From an uncultured Bacteriovorax sp. (GTDB taxonomy: Bacteria > Bdellovibrionota > Bacteriovoracia > Bacteriovoracales > Bacteriovoracaceae), in the NCBI GenBank assembly GCA_946482295.1, contig CAMLRB010000191.1:1-6973 (forward strand): DNA of 6,973 nucleotides, read 5' to 3'. The first letter of the stretch is position 1. The number at the start of each line of letters is the position of its first letter. Both the position numbers and the translations under genes were made by a program. The notes beneath the pieces were generated by a model that was given only the letters and a program-made list of their open reading frames with translations, did no database searches and had not been told where the DNA came from. This document shows positions 1-6,505 of the stretch, piece after piece.

Positions 1-678
1 CATGCTTGTTGGATCAACAAAGTTAGCGCGCAAGAGGAAAGTAGAGAGATTCATATTCGGCACTTCAAAATTTTGAATGTTCTGGGCCGCAATTCCAAAA
101 TTGCTCGAAGCAATTTCTATTCTTCCATCAACTACCGCTTGTCCTTCAATCTTGAACCAGCCATTAACTTTGAGAAGACCATTGATGGGAGAAATATTAT
201 TGGCCATGAAGGGAGCAAAGAGCTGGCCATCAATTGTGGTTTTTTCAATATCAATTGTTTGAGAAAACGGAGAAACAATCGGGTAGAGATTGATGTTCGT
301 TTTACCAGAAGACAGTCCAACATGAAATTTAAGTCCCAATGGATAAAAACTTGGCCAATGCAGAGAAATTTTAATGTCTTTAAGCGGAAGTTTATTATCC
401 CATTGGCCGAAACACGCACCTTGAATGACTGGCTTTTTCAAAACTAGCTTAGGAAGGAAATAACCAAGTTCAGCTTTTTCGAATTGGACAGGGCATGCAA
501 CATTGTTTGTGAGTTTGATCTGGAGAAATTTATTAATTTTTTCTTCCAGCGAAAAGTTGGCCAAAAATCCAAAAAAGAGCAGTACGAGACCAATCAAGAT
601 TAATCTTGTTTTAGTCCAATATGTGGGAGTATATATTTCTTCGTTTATTTCGTTATACTGAATGCGCTTTCTTTTCAT
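1..678 (-). CDS. gspN: GspN, AsmA-like bitopic T2SS-associated protein (3' end outside window)
   Basis: The reading frame opens at ATG 678 and continues without a stop for 226 codons to the left edge. It has GGAAG seven bases upstream and an ATGA overlap with gspM. The N-terminus is basic and cytoplasmic (1-25), followed by one membrane helix at about 26-42 (LILIGLVLLFFGFLANF), then a periplasmic region dominated by beta strands: PVQFEKAELGYFLPKLVLKKPVI (63-85), IKISLHW (102-108), LKFHVGLSSGKTNINLYPIV (116-135), LLKVNGWFKIEGQAVVDGRIEIASSNFG (168-195). This repeated-strand AsmA-like layout and the place after gspM fit the GspN family found in deltaproteobacterial and Leptospira T2SS operons, rather than a cytoplasmic or secreted protein. 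Its precise job is unknown; AsmA-like proteins act in envelope and lipid contexts. Cys62 and Cys89 could pair. Family assignment is from topology and context, not a search. Roughly the last quarter or more is probably missing (family usually around 280-330 residues). Confidence 0.82.
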   Translation of the reverse strand, partial: MKRKRIQYNEINEEIYTPTYWTKTRLILIGLVLLFFGFLANFSLEEKINKFLQIKLTNNVACPVQFEKAELGYFLPKLVLKKPVIQGACFGQWDNKLPLKDIKISLHWPSFYPLGLKFHVGLSSGKTNINLYPIVSPFSQTIDIEKTTIDGQLFAPFMANNISPINGLLKVNGWFKIEGQAVVDGRIEIASSNFGIAAQNIQNFEVPNMNLSTFLLRANFVDPTSM

Positions 679-1316
679 TCGCTGACTTCCATCGGTGCTG
701 GGGCCTGCCCCATATGAATGACAGAAAGTGTTCCGTCGAGAAGTTGAGTTTCTGTATTTTTTGTAAGAGTTACTCGCACAATTTTTAACTTTTCGTTCTC
801 AACAAGTCCACGCATAAAACTTGAAAAATCTGCAGTTCCAAATCCGTTGAAGGCAATGTCTGCTTCAATTTTTGAAATACTCGAACTTTGTCCCATTTGA
901 TTGAAATTCGTTACTGAAACTTTTTGCTGGTCTATAGAAGAGCCGGCAGCAATATTTCTAATCTTATTATCGAGATCATCCTGGCCTGATATTGGATAAG
1001 GGGATAGATAATTTTGACTGACGCTCGATAATGTATTTTTATTTCCATCATAGAGGGCAATCTGCTCGATGATCTGTTTTTTTACTTCGAGATTTTTTTT
1101 AGTAACACTATTTCCCCACCATAATCCCAACACGACTAAGTAAGGAACAAAAAGAAAGGCAAAGGCCGCAACTTGTGCAGCAACTTTCTGTTGATTTTCA
1201 TCTAAATTAGCAATGAGATCTTGGGTCTTTTGAAAAATTCCTTCGGCCTTTAACAAATCCAATTTCTGGAAAATGAATTCGTCCATTTTGATGAATAAAC
1301 TTTTTGCTTTTTCCAT
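675..1316 (-). CDS. gspM: GspM, inner-membrane platform protein of the type II secretion system
   Basis: Bitopic inner-membrane partner of GspL in the assembly platform. The 213-residue protein has an amphipathic, charged cytoplasmic N-terminus (1-45), one membrane helix at about 47-68 (AAQVAAFAFLFVPYLVVLGLWW), a helical stretch (70-100) likely to be coiled, and a periplasmic ferredoxin-like domain. That domain includes KVSVTNFNQMG (132-142), ISKIEADIAFNGFGTADFSSFM (147-168) and KIVRVTLTKN (178-187). The pattern of a basic N-terminus, one helix and a small alpha/beta domain fits GspM or PilO-like proteins, and the position between gspL and gspN decides for GspM. The cytoplasmic part is longer than in enterobacterial GspM, where it is very short. 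The start ATG lies three bases after the gspL stop, in the same frame, with GGGAG six bases upstream. The stop overlaps the gspN start as ATGA. Confidence 0.9.
   Translation of the reverse strand: MEKAKSLFIKMDEFIFQKLDLLKAEGIFQKTQDLIANLDENQQKVAAQVAAFAFLFVPYLVVLGLWWGNSVTKKNLEVKKQIIEQIALYDGNKNTLSSVSQNYLSPYPISGQDDLDNKIRNIAAGSSIDQQKVSVTNFNQMGQSSSISKIEADIAFNGFGTADFSSFMRGLVENEKLKIVRVTLTKNTETQLLDGTLSVIHMGQAPAPMEVSE
686..690 (-). promoter_or_regulatory. Ribosome binding site of gspN
   Basis: GGAAG on the minus strand, seven bases before the gspN ATG at 678, within the last codons of gspM. Together with the ATGA stop/start overlap it supports gspN as a real gene in a stretch that would otherwise look empty. 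Confidence 0.7.
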
Positions 1317-1319
1317 CTT

Positions 1320-2900
1320 TTACTCCCGATCCTGAAAATCAATTGAGAGACTTGTTTGACCGGTTCTATAATTCACATTCAATCCAGGAAGGCCTGAACT
1401 TTTTAAATGAGAGGCCATCGCCTCAAGCTCAATCGGTTCAGTAGATTTGAATACAGCTTTCACCAAAAAACCATCACTCGAAAATTGCTCGAGGCTCACT
1501 TTTGGATTGTTGCTCATCGTTTTACTGAGAATCGCCAGCGGGCGAAGGGCGTTGACTGATTGTGAAGAGAGTATGCTTGAGACTTCGTCACTCACCAGTT
1601 TATTTTTTTTCTTCATAGTCGAGAGAACGCGTTCTGGATTTTTCGTATAAGCATTTCTTTCAGTTACTGAAAGTCCCAGATTTGATCTCTTGAGTAGACC
1701 TTTAATTTTTGAATCGAGGGCCTGGTTTTGTTTATTTAAGAAAATGAATCTTTCTGCAGTAAATCCCGCAATCAAAATAAGAGCTATTAAACCCGTTCTT
1801 ACGCCAATAAAAACGGCCGAATGAAGTGAGATAAATGAATTTGAAGCCGTTTGAAATTTTCCCGTAAGAAAATTAATGAGGCTTGAGGGACTTCTTTGAG
1901 CAATGGCCATCATGCGGGCCAGGTAAAAATTCTTGTCGTGAGCAGTATAATCGCTTTTTAAATCTAGCAAAGGTGGGAGAGTGCTTACACTAATCCCCGT
2001 GTGGTAACTGATAAAATTATCAAGATTATTGATGTTGCTTGTTCCACCGAAGATGAAAATTTTTTCTATGTTCGTGCCGTATTTCACACGGTGACCGATT
2101 TCCCATCGGCGTAAATCGAGAATGAGTGGATTGAATACTTGCTTCATAAGAAGAGCAAAACTTTTTTGCTCTGGGGAAACATCACTCATTTGATCATCAC
2201 TCAACATAAATGCGTTTTCATGTTTATAGATAATCGCATCTTCCGCAGAAATTTGATAAGTTTTCGAGATAACTTCATTAATAGCAGCACCGGCCACATA
2301 TGAAGTATGGTTTGAAACAACTTGACGATCTTGAACAAAATAAACTTTTGTCGAGCGGTGACCTAGATCGATAATACAACATGTTTCATTCATTCTTATA
2401 TGATCGATGTAGGCCTGAATAAGTGAAACTTCACTTGTAAGAAGTGTTGGTTGTGCTTCTTTATTTTCAAATGTTCCAATAAATTCTTTGAAAATATTTT
2501 GTTGAGTGATGTTACTCAATACTGAAAAGCTGTTATTTTTTTTAATCAGCCTCGAAGCATGATGTGCACTTGTTAATGGATAGGGAAGATTTTCATCTAA
2601 TTGAAAAGGAATCATTAGTTCTGCTTTTCTCTTAGAAGTTCCAGGGATTTCCAAGTAGCGAGTCGTTAACAATTCATTCGGAACCTGGAAAATAATTTTT
2701 ATGTCAGAAGGTTTTTTCTGAATATAATTCACAATGATTTCTTTCTGAAGATCTGAAATCTTTTCGAAGTTGGGATAATGTGGTTTGACTTCATCGAGTA
2801 TAATTTCTTGCTTATCAACCATAACAAGATTTTTTCGTTCTGGTCGTACTTCAAGAAACTTGATCGAGTAGGTCCCGATATCAATGGCTAAAATATTCAT
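1320..2900 (-). CDS. gspL: GspL, PilM-like inner-membrane assembly platform protein
   Basis: Bitopic inner-membrane protein that recruits the ATPase GspE through its cytoplasmic domain and pairs with GspM in the periplasm. It has 526 residues. Residues 1 to about 340 form an actin-like (PilM/GspL) cytoplasmic domain: DIGTYSIK (7-14) matches the first phosphate motif, IDLGHRSTKV (177-186) the second, and IFGGTSNINN (283-292) the adenosine motif. A membrane helix follows at about 363-382 (VFIGVRTGLIALILIAGF), then a coiled linker (386-445) and a C-terminal ferredoxin-like region, including FLVKAVFKSTEPIELEAMAS (478-497). The ATG is bounded by an in-frame TAA two codons upstream; the ribosome site is weak. 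Most of the length and order match GspL. The alternative, PilM of a type IV pilus, is disfavoured because PilM lacks a membrane helix and periplasmic domain, and because the neighbours are T2SS pseudopilins. Lies 52 bp after gspK. Confidence 0.93.
   Translation of the reverse strand: MNILAIDIGTYSIKFLEVRPERKNLVMVDKQEIILDEVKPHYPNFEKISDLQKEIIVNYIQKKPSDIKIIFQVPNELLTTRYLEIPGTSKRKAELMIPFQLDENLPYPLTSAHHASRLIKKNNSFSVLSNITQQNIFKEFIGTFENKEAQPTLLTSEVSLIQAYIDHIRMNETCCIIDLGHRSTKVYFVQDRQVVSNHTSYVAGAAINEVISKTYQISAEDAIIYKHENAFMLSDDQMSDVSPEQKSFALLMKQVFNPLILDLRRWEIGHRVKYGTNIEKIFIFGGTSNINNLDNFISYHTGISVSTLPPLLDLKSDYTAHDKNFYLARMMAIAQRSPSSLINFLTGKFQTASNSFISLHSAVFIGVRTGLIALILIAGFTAERFIFLNKQNQALDSKIKGLLKRSNLGLSVTERNAYTKNPERVLSTMKKKNKLVSDEVSSILSSQSVNALRPLAILSKTMSNNPKVSLEQFSSDGFLVKAVFKSTEPIELEAMASHLKSSGLPGLNVNYRTGQTSLSIDFQDRE
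1323..1327 (-). promoter_or_regulatory. Ribosome binding site of gspM
   Basis: GGGAG on the minus strand, directly abutting the gspL stop codon and six bases before the gspM ATG. Ribosomes ending gspL would cover this site, consistent with coupled, balanced synthesis of the GspL-GspM pair (inference). Confidence 0.7.
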
Positions 2901-2952
2901 AACTTAAGTTTATCAGAAAGGTAGCTGAAAAATAGAGGAAAATAATGTCCGA
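2901..2952. other. gspK-gspL intergenic gap with a short palindrome
   Basis: This 52-bp gap is the only non-coding space of any length in the window. It is AT-rich and contains a perfect 10-bp palindrome, AACTTAAGTT, at 2901-2910, immediately before the gspL start codon, and a weak TCAG/CTGA inverted pair a little upstream on the minus strand. No convincing Shine-Dalgarno motif, rho-independent terminator or sigma-70 promoter pair is seen. A secondary promoter here (for example around GATAAACTT) is possible but not supported. Read-through transcription from gspK into gspL is the simpler view. Confidence 0.4.
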
Positions 2953-4404
2953 TTATTCAACTCTAATTTCGATGACACGAGGATTGAGTAGTTCGACAGG
3001 TTCTGGCTTTTCTTCTTTTTCACCTGCTTTGGCGCCCGTCTTTTCATCCTGACCTTCATCATCTTCAGTCCCTGGAGTCACAGGTGGAGCTGCTTCTGCC
3101 CCCGAGCTCCCTGGAGGTTTTGTGGCCGGTTTTTTTGGTTTTGGGGGTTGAGGTTTAATGGGTAAGTCAACAAAGGCGACTATATTGTAGGTTCCGTTAT
3201 TATACGTCCCGCGCGAGTTTACTTTGTATAGTTTTCCAGATGTATCAATCGAGAGACCGGCATTTTTTAACTGGGTGACACGCTCCTGGTATTCAGACTC
3301 AGTGACGATATTAAGATTTGTTGTGACTACACTTTTAAAATCTTCGGCGTTTTTGAATTTTTTGCCTGGAATCTTCTTATCTTCGTCCCCATCTCGATAT
3401 TTGAAAAACTCCTCAATTTGCACATTATTGATGCTTGGAAAGATAATTTTTAAATCTTCAATTGTGAGTTCATTAACAGAAATAACACTGACCTCATGAA
3501 CACTCAGTCTATCTTTTATCAATTCAACGAGAGCATCATCCCATGAAGGAAGCAAATAAATTTCATCAATTGAGGCCATTGGTGCATGTTTGGCCGTTAC
3601 ATTTTTTTGAGCAAATTTAGCTTCTATTTCCTGGCGAGCAGAATCGGTAAAATCGCGGATGTCATTGACGTAAAACTTAATTTCTTTAATTAACATCGAA
3701 GCGTCAGCATTGGCATATTTGCTATGAAAGGCTTCGTCTGTATCACTTTTATCTTTAATGAGCCGGGCCAGAGTCTCGGTCAATTTTGCTTCAATAATAA
3801 CATGAGCAGCTTCTTTTGTTTTACTGCCTTTTCCACTTTGATCATCTGCTGAATCCTGTTCTTCTTCCTCTGCTGGCGGAGGGGTCTGATCAGCCGCTGC
3901 ATCAACTTCAGAGCTTGATTGAGTTTGTGTCGTGGCCTTCTTAATTCGGAGAGAGTTGGGATTTAAGAAGCCAGAAATTTTAGTAAATGTCACACTCATT
4001 TCACCGCGGATGAGAGTGTTCTTTGCAAATTCTTCCAGTGCCGTTCTTTGGATGATATTAGCATTTTTAGGAGAGGGAAGAGGATACATGAATGGTTGAA
4101 TGATAATCGATTCCAAGTCTGAACTTGGAAAAGCGGATTTCAATGTCTCTTCTTTTTCTATTTTATTTCGGCCTTCTTGATAGAGTCGTAACTTGGCCAT
4201 CGCGAAGTTTAATCCGGCCTCTGCGTTGAGGCGAGCTTGAATTTTGTCCTGCTGGTTATAAACTTTAATTTTGTTAAGTTTCACTTCGAAAGTGAAATCT
4301 GCAAGCAACATGGTGAGTACTGTCACAACTCCTAAGACAAGGAGTAGAGCGACACCACGTTCGTTTTTTAAGGTTTGAAGAAAAAATTCGCGGTTACTGT
4401 ACAA
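2953..4404 (-). CDS. gspK: GspK, tip minor pseudopilin of the type II secretion system (TTG start)
   Basis: Large minor pseudopilin that caps the pseudopilus. Start chosen at TTG 4404, giving 483 residues: GGGGAGG lies six bases upstream and the overlap with gspJ becomes 11 bp, like its neighbours. The frame's ATG at 4467 would add 21 residues and a 74-bp overlap. From this start, the leader ends KNERG at Gly17 and cleavage precedes VALLLVLGVVTVL. Mature residue 5 is Leu, not Glu, as is characteristic of GspK. After the helix, QARLNAEAGLNFAMAKLRLY (57-76) is a family signature. Two SAM-like helical regions follow: YVNDIRDFTD around 245-254 with SIDEIYLLPSWDD (278-290), then DLKIIFPSINNVQIEEFFKYR (317-337). 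Family members are often about 320 residues. The extra length includes an acidic insert (157-199) and a Pro/Glu/Lys linker (about 415-470) before a final strand, RVIEIRV. Role assigned by family and by position after gspJ. Confidence 0.93.
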   Translation of the reverse strand: MYSNREFFLQTLKNERGVALLLVLGVVTVLTMLLADFTFEVKLNKIKVYNQQDKIQARLNAEAGLNFAMAKLRLYQEGRNKIEKEETLKSAFPSSDLESIIIQPFMYPLPSPKNANIIQRTALEEFAKNTLIRGEMSVTFTKISGFLNPNSLRIKKATTQTQSSSEVDAAADQTPPPAEEEEQDSADDQSGKGSKTKEAAHVIIEAKLTETLARLIKDKSDTDEAFHSKYANADASMLIKEIKFYVNDIRDFTDSARQEIEAKFAQKNVTAKHAPMASIDEIYLLPSWDDALVELIKDRLSVHEVSVISVNELTIEDLKIIFPSINNVQIEEFFKYRDGDEDKKIPGKKFKNAEDFKSVVTTNLNIVTESEYQERVTQLKNAGLSIDTSGKLYKVNSRGTYNNGTYNIVAFVDLPIKPQPPKPKKPATKPPGSSGAEAAPPVTPGTEDDEGQDEKTGAKAGEKEEKPEPVELLNPRVIEIRVE

Positions 4405-5281
4405 CTTCGCCCTCCCCTGGTGCAAGAGTATCGGCCGGTACGCCTGGGCCACCTGGAACGGGTGCATTCGTAGCTGTATTTAAATCATCTTGTTTGGTAC
4501 TAAAATAGGGATTGAGTACGCGGAAGACTTTTTGAATTGTTTGTTCGTTTCCATCTTCATCGATCCATACAGCAGTGAGTTTAATAGCACGAAGAAGGTT
4601 TTTATTTTCGTTAAGGTCAGCAATGTTACTCACGAATTTTTTAGTTTTCTCATCCCAGAAAGTAAATTCCAGAGTCTTGATATTTCTCATTAGCACTTGT
4701 GATTTTACTTCTGACCATGGAAGGTTTGAGTTGAAAATGTCAGTAGCAATGACTTGTCTGGTGAGTTCATAAAGCCCTTGAGATTTTCTTCCTTCGTTAT
4801 CAGCTTCATCCGGATCACTTTCCATTGGGCGCATCGAATATTTTACCCAAGCAAATCGAGATTCTTTTGAATCAGCAATTTTGCGACGATTGGCCTGAGT
4901 GAAAAGATATATTGTCCACTTTTCTTCAGATTTAAATATTGGGATCAGCTGACCGTTTTTGGCCCTGCCATCAAAGTTTCCGCTTGGAGCTGCATTTTCG
5001 GCATAGACATCGGAAGTCGTTGCTGTCGGCATGAATTTACTTGAAGAGTAAAGGGGAGTGTAGAGTTGAGAGATATCCGTATCCAGACGCCCAACGGCGG
5101 TAACACCCTGGATGATGGCCGCATCTTCTCTTAAAACATCTTCTTTAGTCGTGATGTTGGAGTCAACCATTTTGTAAGTTGAAAAAGCAATGAAGGACAA
5201 AATAGTAATAGCTATGAGAACTTCAAGAAGGGTGAAGCCTGCTTGTTGATGAATGGAATTTCGAAAACTAGAATGTTCCAA
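4394..5281 (-). CDS. gspJ: GspJ, minor pseudopilin of the type II secretion system (TTG start)
   Basis: Minor pseudopilin, partner of GspI and GspK in the tip complex. The 295-residue protein has a leader ending HQQAG, cleavage before Phe16 (FTLLEVLIAITILSF, Glu at mature position 5) and a hydrophobic helix. Family-like features are VGRLDTDISQLYTP (63-76), resembling the R-x-D-x-D-x-Q-L region after the GspJ helix; the strands KWTIYLFTQA (121-130), FAWVKYSM (143-150) and GLYELTRQV (169-177); and a C-terminal part ending IKLTAVWIDEDG...QKVFRV. The start must be TTG at 5281: an in-frame TAA lies two codons upstream, no in-frame ATG or GTG precedes the signal, and GGA sits eight bases upstream. 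Oddities are an acidic loop at 154-168 and a Pro/Gly/Ala-rich tail at 263-295 beyond the folded domain. The bases encoding the end of this tail also carry the ribosome site of gspK. It overlaps the end of gspI by 14 bp. Confidence 0.94.
   Translation of the reverse strand: MEHSSFRNSIHQQAGFTLLEVLIAITILSFIAFSTYKMVDSNITTKEDVLREDAAIIQGVTAVGRLDTDISQLYTPLYSSSKFMPTATTSDVYAENAAPSGNFDGRAKNGQLIPIFKSEEKWTIYLFTQANRRKIADSKESRFAWVKYSMRPMESDPDEADNEGRKSQGLYELTRQVIATDIFNSNLPWSEVKSQVLMRNIKTLEFTFWDEKTKKFVSNIADLNENKNLLRAIKLTAVWIDEDGNEQTIQKVFRVLNPYFSTKQDDLNTATNAPVPGGPGVPADTLAPGEGEVVQ
4411..4417 (-). promoter_or_regulatory. Ribosome binding site of gspK, deciding a TTG start
   Basis: On the minus strand GGGGAGG is followed by GCGAAG and then TTG (4404-4402). 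The match to the anti-Shine-Dalgarno sequence and the six-base spacing are the best in the window, and place the gspK start at TTG rather than at the ATG at 4467. The motif is embedded in the last codons of gspJ, where it encodes part of the Gly/Glu-rich tail. Confidence 0.8.
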
Positions 5282-5804
5282 TTTTTACATCCGCATTCGG
5301 GTTCATAAGCCATGTTGCCAAAGTAAAAGATTCTCCTGTGATTTTATTTTTTGAAGTGACCTGGACTTGCCAAAGCATTTTCTCCATATTTTCTTTAAAC
5401 ACAGCGAATATTCTTTTTTCCATCTGAGCTTGTTGAGATTCTTCTTCCGATTGTTCTTCATTATCTCCCTTGCCCTGAATTTTCGTCATATCTGGAACAA
5501 AGAATTTTTTATAAGTCACAATTGTTTGGTAGTTGGTATCGCCCTCAACATCTTTCGTTTCAGGAGCGAGGGTGATTGTTTCGCGTAATTCAGGCGGATT
5601 GGTGATAATGTCGTTGAGTTTATTTTCGCAATAATCTTTAAGGAGAATGTCCTCTTTTAAGCGTCCAGAATCAAGAAGGTTGTAGCCGGTCCCTTGAACG
5701 AAGGCCGTAGCAAAAACAGCAAAGATAGTAATCGCAATGATTACTTCCAGGATCGTAAATCCCGATTTGTTGTTTAATAACTTTTTTAACGTTCCTTCAG
5801 CCAT
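5268..5804 (-). CDS. gspI: GspI, minor pseudopilin of the type II secretion system
   Basis: Minor pseudopilin that forms the tip complex with GspJ and GspK and is thought to start pseudopilus assembly. The 178-residue protein has a short leader ending NNKSG, cleavage before Phe16 (FTILEVIIAITIF, Glu at mature position 5) and a hydrophobic helix to about residue 36. The family-typical segment after the helix, DYCENKLNDI (57-66), corresponds to the A-x-N-K-L-x-E-I region of other GspI proteins. The C-terminal strands include LWQVQVTS (144-151) and FTLATWLMNP (160-169). It is longer than most GspI proteins, which are around 120-130 residues; much of the excess is a Glu/Gln/Ser-rich loop at about 104-133. 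The ATG at 5804 is bounded by an in-frame TGA two codons upstream and lies within the end of gspH. No strong ribosome site is seen, so translation is probably coupled to gspH (inference). It overlaps gspJ by 14 bp. Confidence 0.93.
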   Translation of the reverse strand: MAEGTLKKLLNNKSGFTILEVIIAITIFAVFATAFVQGTGYNLLDSGRLKEDILLKDYCENKLNDIITNPPELRETITLAPETKDVEGDTNYQTIVTYKKFFVPDMTKIQGKGDNEEQSEEESQQAQMEKRIFAVFKENMEKMLWQVQVTSKNKITGESFTLATWLMNPNADVKIGTF

Positions 5805-6505
5805 TCTTCAAAAATCTCTTTTGCTTTTTCTTTTTGGACGACCAACAAATCTCGATTGGCGATATTTTCTATTTTATACGATTTTTTCTCAGTACCGGGA
5901 TTAAATGGATCTATTTTGATGGCGACGGCCTGTTCACTTGTGGCCATGATAATGATGGCATCATCTTTCTCACCTGTGGAATAAGCGTAGAGTGAAACTT
6001 CTCCGCTATCAATCAAACGCTTAGAAGTTGCGTTCCCATATCCAATGACCCGAACATCTTCATCAATTTCAGTATTCGATTCCTGGAATTCTTGAATCTT
6101 ATTAAACTTCATGTTGATGTCTTTTGTTTTTTTCTTTTCCGCCTCTTCTTCTTCAGGTGATTTTGTTGTTGTCTCAAAATCTTGAGCAGGAGGAAGGATG
6201 AATGTATCCCCTGGACCGTATTCAACGGCATATTCTTGTGGGTCTTTATCTAAAAAAAGATGCAGTCGTATAACCGTATTTCTAAGAGCAGCTTCATCAC
6301 TCATGAAGTTAATCGCTCTTTGCATGTTTGTGACTTCTTCATCGAGAGCAGAGTTGCTAGAGAAATTATCTGAAAGGCCAAGGCCCACGACCATTGCAAC
6401 GAGAAACAGGGCCACGAGTATTTCTACAATCGTAAAGCCCTGTTGATTTTTAAGTTGTGATCTAAAACTTAATGAAATGCGATTACTCTTGTGGAGCTTC
6501 CTCAT
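5786..6505 (-). CDS. gspH: GspH, minor pseudopilin of the type II secretion system
   Basis: Minor pseudopilin, thought to sit near the pseudopilus tip at the junction with the GspG shaft. The 239-residue protein has a basic 23-residue leader ending in NQQG, cleavage before Phe24 (FTIVEILVAL, Glu at mature position 5), and a hydrophobic helix to about residue 44. The globular part has alternating strands resembling GspH beta-sandwich domains, such as EYAVEYGPGD (91-100) and DAIIIMATSEQAVAIKIDP (182-200). It is longer than usual for the family because of a highly charged stretch, residues 109-130, with runs of Glu and Lys. The start ATG lies inside the end of gspG and has a good ribosome site, AAAGGA, four bases upstream. 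The end overlaps gspI by 19 bp. The identity as H rather than another minor pseudopilin rests on order (after G, before I) plus the signal; sequence conservation beyond the N-terminus is weak, as is normal for GspH. Confidence 0.9.
   Translation of the reverse strand: MRKLHKSNRISLSFRSQLKNQQGFTIVEILVALFLVAMVVGLGLSDNFSSNSALDEEVTNMQRAINFMSDEAALRNTVIRLHLFLDKDPQEYAVEYGPGDTFILPPAQDFETTTKSPEEEEAEKKKTKDINMKFNKIQEFQESNTEIDEDVRVIGYGNATSKRLIDSGEVSLYAYSTGEKDDAIIIMATSEQAVAIKIDPFNPGTEKKSYKIENIANRDLLVVQKEKAKEIFEEWLKER

Noticed and set aside
132..419. Minus-strand open frame of 95 codons
   Set aside because: It is an off-frame shadow inside gspN, which is read in another frame of the same strand.
73..447. 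Plus-strand open frame of 124 codons (and a nested one at 77-262)
   Set aside because: It lies antisense to gspN, which has a better frame, ribosome site and topology. The plus-strand product shows no domain, membrane segment or start signal.
2911..2950. Rho-independent terminator between gspK and gspL
   Set aside because: The only inverted pair is four bases long and not GC-rich, and no stem followed by a U-run is present.
4405..4467. Longer gspK start at ATG 4467
   Set aside because: It would add 21 residues before an already complete prepilin leader and make a 74-bp overlap, and the strong GGGGAGG site points to TTG 4404.
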